Position numbers and translations under genes: made by a program. From Adineta steineri (Eukaryota; Rotifera; Eurotatoria; Adinetida; Adinetidae): 64,000 nt of DNA. The stretch spans positions 720,657 to 784,656 of the forward strand of contig CAJNOI010000019.1 in the NCBI GenBank assembly GCA_905250115.1, written 5' to 3'. Under the pieces are notes generated by a model. The model saw nothing but the letters and a program-made list of their open reading frames with translations. It had not been told where the DNA came from and ran no database searches. Positions 49,678 through 62,412 of the stretch are shown here, in pieces; the stretch's first letter is position 1; each line of letters opens with the position of its first letter.

Positions 49678-52600
49678 ATGACTTCTATGGATATTGAGAT
49701 GTTACCATTAGAACATCAAATTGATCAAATATCTTCTGATATCACTTCAAGAAGAACTACAAACTCAATTCAGGATCAACATCCTGTAGAAGCTATTGCT
49801 GATGATCTTGACGAGATCAATGGGGCTCCATCGAATAAGTATGTCTAATTTATTTCATTTTCATGTATAATTAACATTTATCATCATTAGGCCGGATCAT
49901 CGTCCGCATAAGCTGAATTCCAAGAAAGTAGTCTTCATGTTTGTTATGTTCACACTCATATCAATGATCATTGGCATTTTTATAGTTTGTTTTTCATCAC
50001 CGAAGCCCTTAGGTATGATATACATCTCTCATATTCAGTCAATCATATTCACTTACATTCTTCTCACAGAAAAGAACTTTCATTATAGAAATAAAATAGT
50101 TTTAAAACTCTACTACTAAAATTATTTCAATATACTTGAAGTCAACGAAAATTATTATATTTCATTTCATGTTATATCTTTTATATTGTTTAGGTAAAAC
50201 ATGTACGTTTATTTTGAAATCAGAAGCTCCCAGTTTAATTACCAGTGATTCTCATCCGCATTCTATTGCTGTTGCTGATTTTAATAATGATAATCTTCCT
50301 GATATTGTTGTTCCTTATTCTGGCACAAATAGTTTAGGAATATTTCTTCGACAGGACAATACTGCATTTAAAGATCAAACAACTTATTCAACTGGTTCTG
50401 GTTCACTTCCATATGCTGTCTGTGTTGGTGATTTCAATCATGATCAACATATAGATATAGCTGTAGCTAATTATGGTGCCAATAATATTGGTATTTTTCT
50501 TGGAACTGGTAATGATACTTTCATGTCACAAGTCACTTTTTCTACTGGCTCATCTCGTCCACGATGGCTTGCCGTTGGTGATATGAACAACGACAAACAA
50601 ATCGATATAGTCGTTGCAAATTATGGTACTGATGATATAGGTATTCTTTTTGGAGATGGTCTCGGAAATTTTGCAACACCAAAAACATTTTCAACTGGCT
50701 ATGATTCTATCCCATATTCACTTGCTATTTCTGATCTTAACAATGATGGCAAACTGGATATTATTATTGCAAATCATGGTACTAACAATGTTGGTATATT
50801 TGTTGGACAGGGAAATGGTACATTCGAATTTCAAGTCATAATTAGTACTGGATATAAATCTCAACCATATTCAGTTGCTGTTGATGATTTAAATAATGAT
50901 ACTTATATGGATATTGTAGTTGCTTGTTCTAGTTTAAATACAATTAATGTCCTCTTAGGCTTTGGTAATGGTAGTTTCACAATACCATACAAATATTCAA
51001 CTAATAATAATTCATTTCCATTATCGCTAGCAATTGGTGATTTTGATAATGATAATCACGTTGATATTGCTGTAGCAAACTATCAGAGTGAAAGTGTGGG
51101 TATATTTTTTGGATATGGAAATGGATTTTTTAGAGATCAAATGATATTCTTCAGTGTTAGTTACAATTTTAATCCATATTCTATTGCTGCTGGTGATTTC
51201 AATGGTGACAATCGATTAGATATTGCTGTCGTCAATTACGATTACAACTATGTTGATATCATTCTTACATATCGAAATTATACTTTCTTAAATCAAAATA
51301 CCTATTCAACAGGCATTCAAAGTGGTCCAGTTTCTGTCGCTGTTGCTGACTTTAATAATGATAAGAAACTGGATATTGTCGTTGTCAACTCTGGAATAAA
51401 TAATATTGGTATATTTCTGGGTTATGGCAACAGTACTTTCTCACCTGAAATAACTTATTCAACTGGAGACAATTCTCTACCGCATGGAGTTATTATTGGT
51501 GATTTTAATAATGATAAACAACTAGATATTGTCGTCGCCAATTCTGGAACAAGCAATATTGGTATATTTCTTGGTTATTTTAATGGTACTTTCTCAAGTC
51601 AAACTACCTATTCGACTGGGGACGGCTCTATACCATATGATGTTACTGCTGGTGATTTTAATAATGATGGACAACTTGACATCGTCGTTGCTAACTATTG
51701 GGACAATAATATAGGTATATTTCTGGGATATGGGAATGGTACTTTTTCCAGTCAACAGACCTATTCAACTGGAGATCTATCTAACCCCCTATCTCTTGCT
51801 ATTGGCGATTTTAATAATGACAGTCAATTAGATATAGCTGTCGCCAATTATGGAAGTGCCAATATGGGCGTATTTCTTGGGTATGGCAATGCTACTTTTG
51901 CAGATCAAATCTCCTATTTCGTTCCAGTTGGCACTAGTCCATCTGATATTGCTATCGGTGATGTGAATAATGATAACCACCAAGATATAATAGTTACTGT
52001 CGATTTCAGTAACACTATTCTTATTTTCCTTGGATCCGGTAATGGAATATTTGTCAAAGGAAATTCATATTCTACTGGTAGTGGTTCTCAACCAGTATCA
52101 ATTGCTGTTGGTGACGTAAACAATGACAATCAACTAGACATCATCGTATCTAATTGTGACACTAACAATGTCGTAGTATTTATTGGGGAAGGTGATGGAA
52201 CGTATCTTAATCAAAGAAGTTATTCAACTGGTGACAATTCTTGTTCAACTTGGGTCATTCTTAGTGATATCAATAATGATAACATTCTTGATATTGTCGT
52301 CGCCGATAATGGCACGAATATGATAGGTGTTTTTCTCGGATATTCTTATATAACTGGTATACTTGAAGATACATATTTAACCGGATCTTCTCCACATCCA
52401 CATGGTTTAGCTCTTGGTGATTTCAATCGTGATGGTCAATTAGATATCGCCATAGCAAATTATGGTTTAAATAATGTAGGAGTACTTTTAGGACATACAA
52501 ATGGAACATTTCCATTACAAACAGTATTTTCCACTGGTGACTTATCTTTTCCAACTTCAGTTGCCGTTGATGATCTAAATAATGATAATGAATTAGATAT

Positions 52601-54485
52601 TATTGTAGCTAATTCTGCAACTGAAAATGTCGGCATTCTTTTTGGATATGGAAATGGTAGTTTCACAAATTTAAATATGTATTCAACTGGAGTTGGTTCA
52701 ATTCCTGAAGCAGTAATTACTGGTGACTTCAACAATGATAAGAAACTTGATATTGCTGTTATTGATTCTGGCATTGATAGAGTATTAACACTTATCAAAT
52801 ACGATACTGGAAGTTTTCAAAAGCAAATAACATTTTCCACGGGCACAGAGTCTGCTCCGCGAGCACTAGCTGTTGCTGATTTAAACAACGATGGATGGTT
52901 AGATTTCGTGTCAGGCAATTCAGATAATGTGGGTGTTTTTCTGGGACTAGACAACGGTACCTTTTCCAATCAAACGACATATTCGACTGGGATTAAACCG
53001 TTGACAAGTGCAGTTACTATTGTTGATTTGAATAATGATAGTTATTTGGATATAGTTGTCGCCAATGTATATACTGACAATATAGGTATTTTTCTTGGAT
53101 TTGGTAATGGTATATTCACAAATCAGACGACTTTTTATACTGGTAATATGTCCGGTCCAACTGGAGTCATCGTTGCAGATTTTAACAACGATAGTCGATT
53201 AGATATTGCCGTCGCTCTTCAATTCACTGGTGAAATGGGTGTTTTTTTAGGATACGGGAATGGTACTTTTTCTCCTATAGTCATCTATTCAATTGACAGT
53301 AGAGCTTCTCCAGTATCAGTCGCTACTGGTGATTTTAACAACGACAATCGATTAGATATTGTCATGACCAATGCTGGTCTTGGCAATATAAGTATTTTTT
53401 ATGGAGATGGTGATGGTAATTTTTCCAATCTGACTAATTATACGACTGGCAGTAAGTCACAACCGGCATGGGTCGTCGTCAGTGATTTGAATAGCGATGC
53501 TATATTAGATATCGCAGTTGCCAATTTCGGTACAGACAATATTGGTGTGTTTTTTGGAAATATTAATCATAGTTTTTATGATCAAATCGCTTTTTCAACT
53601 GGTATTGGCTCTAGTCCAAATGCGTTGGTCGTTGAGGATTTTAATAATGATAACCAACTGGATATCGCCTTTGTCAATTATGGTACCAATTATTTAGGTG
53701 TGCTTCTTGGATGTACTAATGGTACTTTTTTTGATCCATTGACTTATTCAACTGGTGAGAATTCTCAGCCATGGAATCTCGCTGTTGGTGATTTTAATAA
53801 GGACAAACGTCTCGATATTGTCGTCGCCAATTCTAATACGGATAATATAGGTATGTTTTTTGGATATGTTAATGAAGGTTTTCTAAATGCACCAGCTTAT
53901 TCGACTGGATCGTCTTCTCAAGTGACTTCCATAGCTGTTGGAGATTTTAACAATGATACTCGATTAGATGTTGTCATCACTAATAATGCTACAAACAATG
54001 TTAAAGTTATATTTGGATCAGGCTATGGTACTTTTCTCTATGATGTAACATATTCAACTGGTAATGATTCTCAACCATGTTCCGTTAGTGTTGCTGATTT
54101 AAATAATGACAATCAATTAGATTTTGTCGTTGCAAATTCTGGTATTAATACCATTAGTATTTTTCTTAGTAATGGTACTGGAACATTCTCAAATCAAATA
54201 ACTTATTCTACTGGTGTTAGTTCTCAACCATATTCAGTTGTTATTCTTGATTTTAATAACGATACTCAATTAGATATTGCTGTTGCTAGTTATGGGACTA
54301 GTTATATCGGTGTGTATTTCGGTTATGGTAATGGAAGTTTCATGAATCAACAGATATTCTCTAGTGGTTTTAATTCACATCCATTTGCATTGGCTGTTGG
54401 TGATATCGACAATAACAATTTAACTGATATTATTGCAACTAATGATGGATATGGTAATATAGATGTTCTTACGAAAACTTGCTAA
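49678..54485 (+). CDS. Type II membrane protein with 28 FG-GAP/VCBS repeats
   Basis: Three exons: 49678-49838, 49891-50012 and 50194-54485. Exon 1 and the start of exon 2 encode an acidic cytosolic segment. Exon 2 encodes one hydrophobic helix (VVFMFVMFTLISMIIGIFIV) after the basic HKLNSKK, so a type II orientation is expected. Exon 3 encodes 28 repeats of about 51 residues, with the form PxSVAVGDFNNDxxLDIVVAN.GTNNIGIFLGYGNGTF. Each repeat has a DxNxDxxxD calcium-binding loop as in integrin alpha FG-GAP blades. The count of 28 equals four seven-bladed propellers. Frequent NGT/NxS sites suggest N-glycosylation. Proteins of this class act in adhesion or ligand binding; no specific function can be assigned. 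The 4.3-kb uninterrupted exon is unlike the neighbours' small exons. An alternative start at 50136 gives a secreted form. The stop is TAA. Confidence 0.85.
50230..54470 (+). repeat. 28-copy FG-GAP coding repeat array (about 150 nt period)
   Basis: The DNA repeat has a period of about 150 nt, with well-kept blocks such as TATTCAACTGG (YSTG) and GATTTTAATAATGAT (DFNND). Copies differ at many silent and replacement positions, so the array is not freshly amplified. Repeat 28 is degraded in its loop (DIDNNNLTD), as terminal blades often are. Repeats 12 and 18 are one or two residues shorter in the lead-in. Confidence 0.85.
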
Positions 54486-55749
54486 TATGACATTTCTTAT
54501 TTAAACTTTCATTTATTTCTTTTTTTTCTGCACTGTATTTCTATAATAAATATCTTAAAGCTAAATTTATTAAACTCTTTTGTTTACTTAGAATTGTTTG
54601 ATATGACCAAAGAGATTGAACATTTAAGAATGGTAGAGATGTTTTACAAGATTTAGATCCACACGAATATTATATTTGAAAACTAAACGAAATCAATTGA
54701 TTAGTTTTTAATGAAATGCTTTCATTTGTATAATATTCTATATGTATTCAATGAATATTCTATTTATTTCAAAATAATTATTTCAAATAGAAAATAATAA
54801 TAATCAATAAATGTAAGATATATCTTTGATAATTTGAGAAGTATTATAATAAAACGTATATTATCATATTTTGTATAGATTAACAATTTTTTATTCAACA
54901 TAACTAGATGACCGAATCAGAAAACACAAATAAAAATAAAATATGCACACCTGTTAGTTGAAAATTATTTGTATAGATATTTCTTTCCAAGATCTTTTTC
55001 AATCTTAACTTCAAAATAAGAGAACTTTTTATTCGTAGTATAACGATAATGAATTATGTAACTATATTACAGAAATATAATTATTGATAATGAAAAGAAA
55101 AATAATCATTCTAACATAATAATCATCTGAAGCGTCTTTTATAATTCATATAAAATCAAATATTTATACTTTATAAAAAAGATTCTGTTTAAAACAATTT
55201 TACAAATGATTAGAACGAGAAACTAGATGGCATTTTAGTTTCATTCAATTATGAAATGCGATGTGAACGTAACACTACGATAGAAATGATAATATTTGGA
55301 TTATGAAAAAATATATATATGAACAGTGAAAATATATGTTTGAGAATATATAGTCCGTACTTGCATTTTGAAAATTTTATTAAAGATGTGAGTGATAATA
55401 ATAGTTGTTCTTAATGAATATAAAATTGTAGTTATCTTTGAGGATTTTGTAATAAGATAAGTATACCATAATGTTTACTCTTCACTGGTCTTTCTTTGCA
55501 GATACTTCAGAATATTATATAAATGTATTAATTATAATTTGCTTGAACAATATAATTGTTTTGATCAGCCAATAAATAATAATCTATACTTCGTCTAACT
55601 GATATTGATAACAGACTATGACTATCTTGGATATAGTATTACGAAATTATGATTCATTCCATGAGAATATATGACTTCTTTTTTTCAAAAAACTATTGAT
55701 GCATTTAGTTCCGGCGATTGCGATTAAGATGCGACACAGTTGCGTGTAA
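54486..55749. other. 3' flank of the FG-GAP gene, no genes seen
   Basis: AT-rich DNA. AATAAA near 54545 may be the polyadenylation signal of the FG-GAP gene. A 36-codon minus-strand frame around 55550-55640 could be a further scrap of the adjoining Kelch-like pseudogene but is too short to call. Confidence 0.4.
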
Positions 55750-56545
55750 CTACGATAAAAAAATCACACTCAAGTGAAATCCACCACCAATAATAAGTAT
55801 TTTTGAAGATGAAATCAGGTTAATAGTTGATAGACAAGTTTCATCACCTGTATTGACAATGGATTTCGAATGAATATAACTAGTATTATGTGAAAGAGTT
55901 TCAGTGCGAGATGATGATACAAACTGTAAATAAAGTATCGATTCGTGATTATAAAAAATGAATAGAGATCATCGTCATTTCTTACTTTCGTTTGTAATAA
56001 TCTTTCTTTTTGTATTTCATTTTTATAGACATCACTAATACATATAAAAATTCAGAAACATATCAAAAGTATAATTTTAAATTTACCGAAGCTTATTATT
56101 TAGCCATTGTTTAATAATAATTTAATAATTCGAAAATAATCTCTGTATTTGATATATGATTATACGATAACCATTGTAAAGTTCGATCTAATATATAAAA
56201 TTCTTGTCTTTTTTCATTAGTTACATCTGAAAGAATTTTATTTAACATTTCATAATTAATATCAATAAATTCTTTTATTTGAATACATTCATCTATGAAT
56301 TGTATAAGAAGTCGATATGCTAAATGATAAACTTATATAAGATCATGTTTAGAAGCTATCTCTAATATTCGAAATACAGTTCGTTTATTAATTTGACAAA
56401 GATAAGTTGTATATATATTATCTTACTTAAATTTATAACTATTTGCTACTAGTGCAAATCGATGAGCTAAATATTCACTACTTTGTATAGGTCTTCACAT
56501 TTGTTCAAGAAATTCTTCATTTGAATCGAAAATACTAAATAAAAT
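55750..56545 (-). pseudogene. Decayed BACK-Kelch (KLHL-like) gene fragment
   Basis: Reading leftwards from an acceptor near 56540, one frame gives a BACK-like sequence: SNEEFLEQM, RPIQSSEYLAHRFALVANSY, NIYTTYLCQINKRTVFRILE, IASKHDL, VYHLAYRLLIQFIDECIQIK, EFIDINYEMLNKIL and DRTLQWLSYNH. At least three in-frame stops break it (TGA after EQM, TAA after SYKFK, TAA after KHDLI), and more follow. After a plausible donor near 55985, a further exon-like piece ends in KILIIGGG, the usual opening of a Kelch blade, and then stops. The BTB domain and the rest of the Kelch propeller are missing. In intact form such proteins are substrate adaptors of cullin-3 ubiquitin ligases. Calling it a pseudogene rests on the stops; the family call is from pattern memory. 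Confidence 0.55.
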
Positions 56546-56608
56546 TCGAATAAAAAATAAAATAAGCGAAAAAATCTATTTTAATAAAAGATAAGAATTT
56601 ATAGATTT

Positions 56609-57244
56609 TTATTTATATACATTTAATAAATCTCTTAAAGCATTATCATTCATACAACTTTCAATAAATTTGTATCTTAAAATACGTCCTCCTTCTTTAT
56701 CTGTATCAAATCTTGTTATAAGACTATCAACTTTTCTTAATAATACATTATAATTATCTTTGTAATTTATTCCTTTAATATTATATAATGCTTCCATCAT
56801 TTTAACTAATTTTAAACGATCTATATAACCGTCTTGATTCGAATCTAATAATGAAAAAATTAATGATAGTTTTTCAATTAAATCACCTCGTCGAATAATA
56901 TTAACAGCATGCATAAATTCCATAAAATCAATAGAACCATCACCATTAAGATCGTATGTCCGAAAAAATGTTTCAGTTAAACGAATAACATCTCCATTCG
57001 GATGTAATTGAGTGAAATAATCAATAAAAAGTTGTTTATTAAGATGAGCAGTAAGAAATGATGATGTTTTACTACCAGCACCACATTTTTCGATAAAAGC
57101 ATGATACCAATCATTTATTTCAGAACGACTAAATCGAGTTTTAAGTAATTGTTCAATTTGTTCATCATTTAATTGTTGTTGAGAGATATGATTAGATATT
57201 TGATTTTTTTTCCTACTATTTATTGATGATAGAGAACAACCCAT
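56609..57244 (-). CDS. EF-hand calcium sensor with N-terminal acylation signal (neuronal calcium sensor-like)
   Basis: A single-exon gene of about 211 residues. The second of two adjacent ATGs (57244) is preferred because it gives MGCSLSS, a myristoylation signal with a neighbouring Cys that could be palmitoylated; the first ATG (57247) would mask Gly2. The order and spacing fit the NCS/recoverin/KChIP-type fold: EF1 region degenerate (LNKQLFIDYFTQLHPNGD), EF2 DLNGDGSIDFMEF with full ligands, EF3 DSNQDGYIDRLKL nearly full but lacking the usual final Glu, and EF4 DTDKEGGRILRYKF degenerate. It probably binds one or two calcium ions and moves to membranes to modulate channels or kinases (inference). 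The N-terminal 35 residues are longer and more polar than in NCS-1. No introns are seen, in contrast to most neighbours. Confidence 0.75.
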   Translation of the reverse strand: MGCSLSSINSRKKNQISNHISQQQLNDEQIEQLLKTRFSRSEINDWYHAFIEKCGAGSKTSSFLTAHLNKQLFIDYFTQLHPNGDVIRLTETFFRTYDLNGDGSIDFMEFMHAVNIIRRGDLIEKLSLIFSLLDSNQDGYIDRLKLVKMMEALYNIKGINYKDNYNVLLRKVDSLITRFDTDKEGGRILRYKFIESCMNDNALRDLLNVYK

Positions 57245-59362
57245 CATATCTTACTGGATTATCAAAAAGCGCCAAGGCAATTACTATTTAAATTAAGTTA
57301 CACCAGTTTAGAAGTTAGTTATTTCTTACTGTATAGAAATTTTTACTCGGCATACACTGTAAAAAAACACAGTAGAATAATAAATCCTCATTTTCATTTA
57401 CGCATACATTAGAGAATTCATTAACGTCATAAATCCTCTGAGAATGAAATTTTCATTACATGACTTTCTGTAAAAAATATGGTAATAAACTCTTTTTTTA
57501 GAGAGGTTATAGCATTAATAAATCCTTAGAGGGTATGTCACTACTTGTATACCTTAAATGCAATCTATACAATATCCAACTGTAAGTGTCTATTATTGAA
57601 GTTTTTTATATTAGCTAAATTATATTTTTGTTGTATTGTCTCTCTTTGTCATGAAATCGAGTGTTAATTAATGAAAAGAGATTGTCACTAATTTGAAAAA
57701 ATATCTATTCGGCTCCTCTGATTATATTCATCTATATGAATATACTGCGTAAAAAGTTAGTACAACATTCGATAATTATCTAAATATTATATGAAATAAA
57801 TATTCACATCTGGAAAAAAAAGTAATGTGAGAAGAATCAATTAACAATACAATATAGTCCCTATTCGACTGTCATATACTACATAACTCATTTGTTGAAA
57901 TACATGACACCAATCGACAGGTGAGAGACCTTATGAAAAGAGAAATGACTCATGAGCACTCTCTTCTCCCGAAGCAATTACAATTGAATCATAAAATATA
58001 TTAGAAATATTGTATTCAACCACAGTCTTCATAATCAATTTTATAAAAACTTTTTCGACATACAGTAGAAAATGGAAGCACAAACAATTAGTGTAGAATA
58101 TTTTATTTTAAAATTACAATATCCAGGTAAATATTTTGTCTTAAATTATGCTAATAAATATACAATATACATAGACTTAATCTTTAAAATGGTTAGCAAA
58201 TAGTAGAGCTTGTTTCATTCATGCAAAATCCTTAATTAATATGTATTTAAAGTAATGCATTCGATATAACTATTGATAAGTATTGAAAAGAAAAGAAAAA
58301 ATTTTTTTTGTCAGTTCTTCATCGTATGAATAGTAAACATGAAATACATATTTACCTTTTTTTTCGCTTCTCATCATGGTTTATATGCCCGAAAGAGAAA
58401 AGAGTAAAGAGCAAAGCTATCGGTCGGACGATCATATATCGATGCATATAAATACTCATGATCTCAAATTACTACCATAGAAACAGAAGTGTATAATAGC
58501 ACTACGAATAGCAGCGACACCCGAAAAATTCAATTTTTTTTGTTCCTTCAGCAGTGACAGTGATGGCTTAGCCGTTTGACTCACATCGTGACTTATAAAA
58601 CATTACACATTTCATTGTACTAGATTACTTTTTTTCTACTGTTGGTAGTATATTTAGACCATAGGAAAAAGAAAGAAGAAATGACTATTAAGTATAATTA
58701 GCTTTTAGTGTCATTTTGTTTAAAAGTAAAAGATACATTAAGCATAGTAAGAGAGGAAATGCCTGCTTTTTTTTGTTGTTCTTTAGTTTCTAAAAAAGAA
58801 AAATAAATTAGATAATATAAAATAAAAAGGAACGTATGTAGTCTGTTTTTCTATTCTTTATGTTTCTTTCTCTGAGAAAAATCTGTCATAATATAAGTTT
58901 TTTATGTAGGTAAGTCATGAATAGTAATATGAAAAAAGCCGCTGCATATTTATAGAAGGAATAGAAAAAAAAAGTGTCGTAATATAGAAAATACAAGAAA
59001 AAAAACGAGAGAAAGCTTTTCTCGGTCTTTTATATTAACGTTCGTATTTTTGTTGTGTATGATGTAAGTGATCAAACAAAAATTCAAAAGTAAGTACGTG
59101 ATGTTTGTATCGAAAGTTCAATCGGACAGTGAATAAATGATTGATGAATTGGAAGACATGGAATATAGTAAAGAGAGAGAAAGAAAGATTGAACAATATG
59201 AATACTTGTAGAATTAAGAGAGAAGAAAAAACACTCAAGACATTCATTTACTTCACATAAACAGAGCAAATAGATTTTTTAAAAAGCTTTATTTCGTAAT
59301 CTTGTATATCAAATATTTAATTTTTTGATTTAGATATAAGAACGTGAACGAGAGTATGGCCA
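57245..59362. other. Intergenic region between divergent genes
   Basis: 2.1 kb between the EF-hand gene (minus) and the glycosyltransferase gene (plus). The block at 57360-57540 contains three related AATAAATCCT motifs, which might be the remains of a small repeat. Minus-strand frames at 59035-59269 are pyrimidine-rich translations without support. No other structure was recognised. Confidence 0.4.
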
Positions 59363-61012
59363 ATGCAGTTTACAGTCAATCGCCGTTTATTGAGAAACAA
59401 TTGTATATTTTTTCTTTTGATATTCTTCGTTCTTGAATTTGTTTATATAACATTTTTCAAAGAATATGATACACATTCACCAGATATTAAATTTCCATCA
59501 TTAGACATTTTATCAAAAGAAAAAGATAATAAAATACTCTCAAATAAATCAATTTTTGGATATTTACAACCATTTTCTTATTCTGTTTCATGTGAGAATT
59601 TATTTGAAAGTGATTCAGATGAATTAAAACATGCACTTGCTTTATTATCTGATCTACGTAATTCATCATTAATATCTGATCAATATTATAATATAACAAA
59701 AGAGCAATGTAATATATATCGTTCTCAACGTTTTAATGAAAAATTTCATCATGAAGATACAACAAAAAATCGACAATTTTCATTAGCATTTTCTATACTT
59801 ATGTATGAAAATGTCGAACAATTCGAACGTCTTTTACGTATTATATATCGTCCACAAAATTTCTATTGTATCCATGTTGATAGAGATGCATCACCAGCTA
59901 TTTTACAAGGTGTTAAATCTATCGTTCAATGTTTTGATAATGTTATATTAGCAAGTAAACAAGAGAAAGTTTTATATGCAACTTTTTCACGTTTACAAGC
60001 TGATCTTAATTGTATGCATGATTTAATTCAATATCCATCATGGAAATATTTATTAAATGTTGCTAATACAGAATTACCATTAAAATCAAATAGTGAATTA
60101 GTTAAGATTTTATCGATTTATCATGGATATAACGATATTGAAGGACGATGGAAATCAAAAAATCCACATCGAACAGAATATGTTTGGCAAGTTATTGATA
60201 CAGTCGGAGGAAGTGATCAACATGGATCTCATCTAAGAAAAACAAATGAAAAAAAGAAACCACCACCAGGTAATATGGAAATTATTAAAGGATCAGCTTA
60301 TGGTATGTTTATTTTGATTGAAAAATTATTATGAATAGAAAATCTTTTTTTTTTGAAGGTGCTTTTTCACGAGCTTTTATTGAATTTGTTCATACAAGTC
60401 CTATAGCAAAAGAATTATTAGATTGGTCACGTGATACATATAGTCCTGATGAACATTATTGGGCAACATTAAATTATAATACACATTTACATACTCCGGG
60501 CGGTTATAAAGGTAAGAAAAATTGAGTAAACAAGAAATAAAATGTCAATAGAAAAACATCGGAGAATTTTAAAAGGAATCTATTTGTTTTAAGAATATGT
60601 AATTTGAGAAAATATCTTGAACAAATATTCTTTATAGTTGATTTTTTGATTAATCAAAATTGACACCCGACATGATTAGAGTTAAACAAAACATTGTTTT
60701 ATTTTGATATAAATATATCCTTCTGAATTATTTTTAGCAAAAAGTGATCCAGCTAATTGGACAGCTCGTTTTGTCAATTGGGGTGAAAGTAATTGTTATG
60801 GACGTATAATACGTGGTATATGTGTATTTGGTACTGTAGATTTACCAACTTTATTTAATCGTCGTGAATTATTTGCAAATAAATTTCATTTAAATGCTGA
60901 TCCAATTGCTTATCAATGTTTAGAAGAACTTATAATAAATAAATCCAAACTTGATTTACCATTAAATGATGCGACATTTTATCGTCGAATGCCTTTTTTG
61001 TTACCTTCGTAA
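59363..61012 (+). CDS. Core-2/I-branching beta-1,6-N-acetylglucosaminyltransferase (GT14, GCNT-like)
   Basis: Three exons (59363-60302, 60359-60511, 60738-61012), about 455 residues. The N-terminus has a short basic cytosolic tail and one helix ([19 protein letters not shown]), a Golgi type II anchor. The catalytic domain shows [68 protein letters not shown] and [13 protein letters not shown], then [20 protein letters not shown] and [20 protein letters not shown]. These match the GCNT family, which adds beta-1,6-GlcNAc branches to mucin-type O-glycans or poly-lactosamine. The Glu of [10 protein letters not shown] corresponds to the catalytic base in GCNT1. It lacks the DxD motif, as expected for this family. 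The substrate (core 2, core 4 or I branch) cannot be told from sequence. The stop is TAA. Confidence 0.88.
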
Positions 61013-62412
61013 TTTATTTTGTTATAACCGGTTATTTTTATTAAATATATTCCGACATACATATTGAAATTTTTTGAATTTATTTTTGCTAATAATGAAT
61101 ATTTGTTAGAAAAAAAACTGAAAATGCTATATATAGTAGATTTAGTTTAATAAGTTATATCATCTGTGAACCACTAGTCTTAGAAATCATATATACACGT
61201 TTATGAAATAAATAAGAAGATGATCAAACATGCTTCTTTTATCTTTCATTTATTAGAAAAGGAAAATTACTTCCTGTTTTTTTAATGACTATCGAAGTCG
61301 GATGAAGATGGATTAGCGTGCGAGTGGTTCATAGTTGGATAAAATACGTTCAATCTTAGTTTCTCACATCATTTACATTAAATAATTCTTTTTCAACTTC
61401 TCACAAATATATGTATTTATCAAATGACTAATATAAATAAATCTCTGTGAATCATTTCGAACGATACGTTTCACATGTTAATGTAGGTGGTCATATTCTA
61501 GACTAATTATCAAATTATGGTTTATTAAACTCATTGGCAGTTATTCAAGTAAAAAATATAAGACATTGCGTTTAGTTTTCTGAAATATTTTCATAAAATA
61601 TTCATACTTTGATTGTCATTTCAAATTATATTTGGATGAGCTAAATTACCTTCGAGTATAAAACGTTATCTTTGATGTTATCTACGTATATGAAGAAGAG
61701 TATCTGTTTGTCTGTTATGACTGTTTGTTAGTTTGTGCTTTATGTAGTCGGTTCCTGTAATAGCTATCGTCATTAAATTTTTCACGGAATTTCTGAAGGT
61801 CCTGAGGAAGGTCGACATCGGATAAACGTCGTCATGTGGTGGAGGAGAGCCGTTGAATAAAATTTCACTTATTTCGTCCTTTCAATAGCACTCCTGTAGA
61901 CTCAGAACAAGATCGACATAGGGTTGGCATCTATTCAAAAATTTCGGAAAATTACCTACGATTTTTAGAGCATTTATCTACTATGATATTTTCGCGTTAG
62001 GTATGAATGTGGTGCATAAAAGTGGACACGAATAAAAAGAAAGATATCCATACCCTTAGGATCTATAAAATAATCATGCACTATCTCCTAAACATGAAAG
62101 AAACCGATCGATTTGGTTTCAAGTCTGATTTGAGTTATATGGAAGTGATGTATATAAGAATATTAAATAGTTATTTCTAACAAAGACAGAATTGGTTTTT
62201 TCTTTATTCATTTTAAAAAAACAATTTCATCAGATACAATCGTTCATAGAGTCTATTCAAATTCACAGAACCATTATGAGTCTATAGCATGTAATACTTG
62301 AGAATAGAATTCACTTGTATATTCATCCAATTGTATTTCAATGTTCAGCAGAACTTCTTTTGAATGATTGTCAAATTTAATGAACTATTAAATACGTGAA
62401 TTAATTTGATCA
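61013..62412. other. Intergenic region between convergent genes, with a possible old repeat
   Basis: 1.4 kb between the 3' ends of the GCNT-like and deoxynucleoside kinase genes. The part at about 61690-62030 is richer in GC than its surroundings and begins with a TCTGTTTGTCTGTTATG run, a composition I associate with old transposon fragments in invertebrates. No termini or coding frames could be defined. The rest shows nothing. Confidence 0.35.

Noticed and set aside
57360..57540. Repeated AATAAATCCT motifs as a transposon
   Set aside because: Three short similar motifs without inverted ends or target duplication are not enough.
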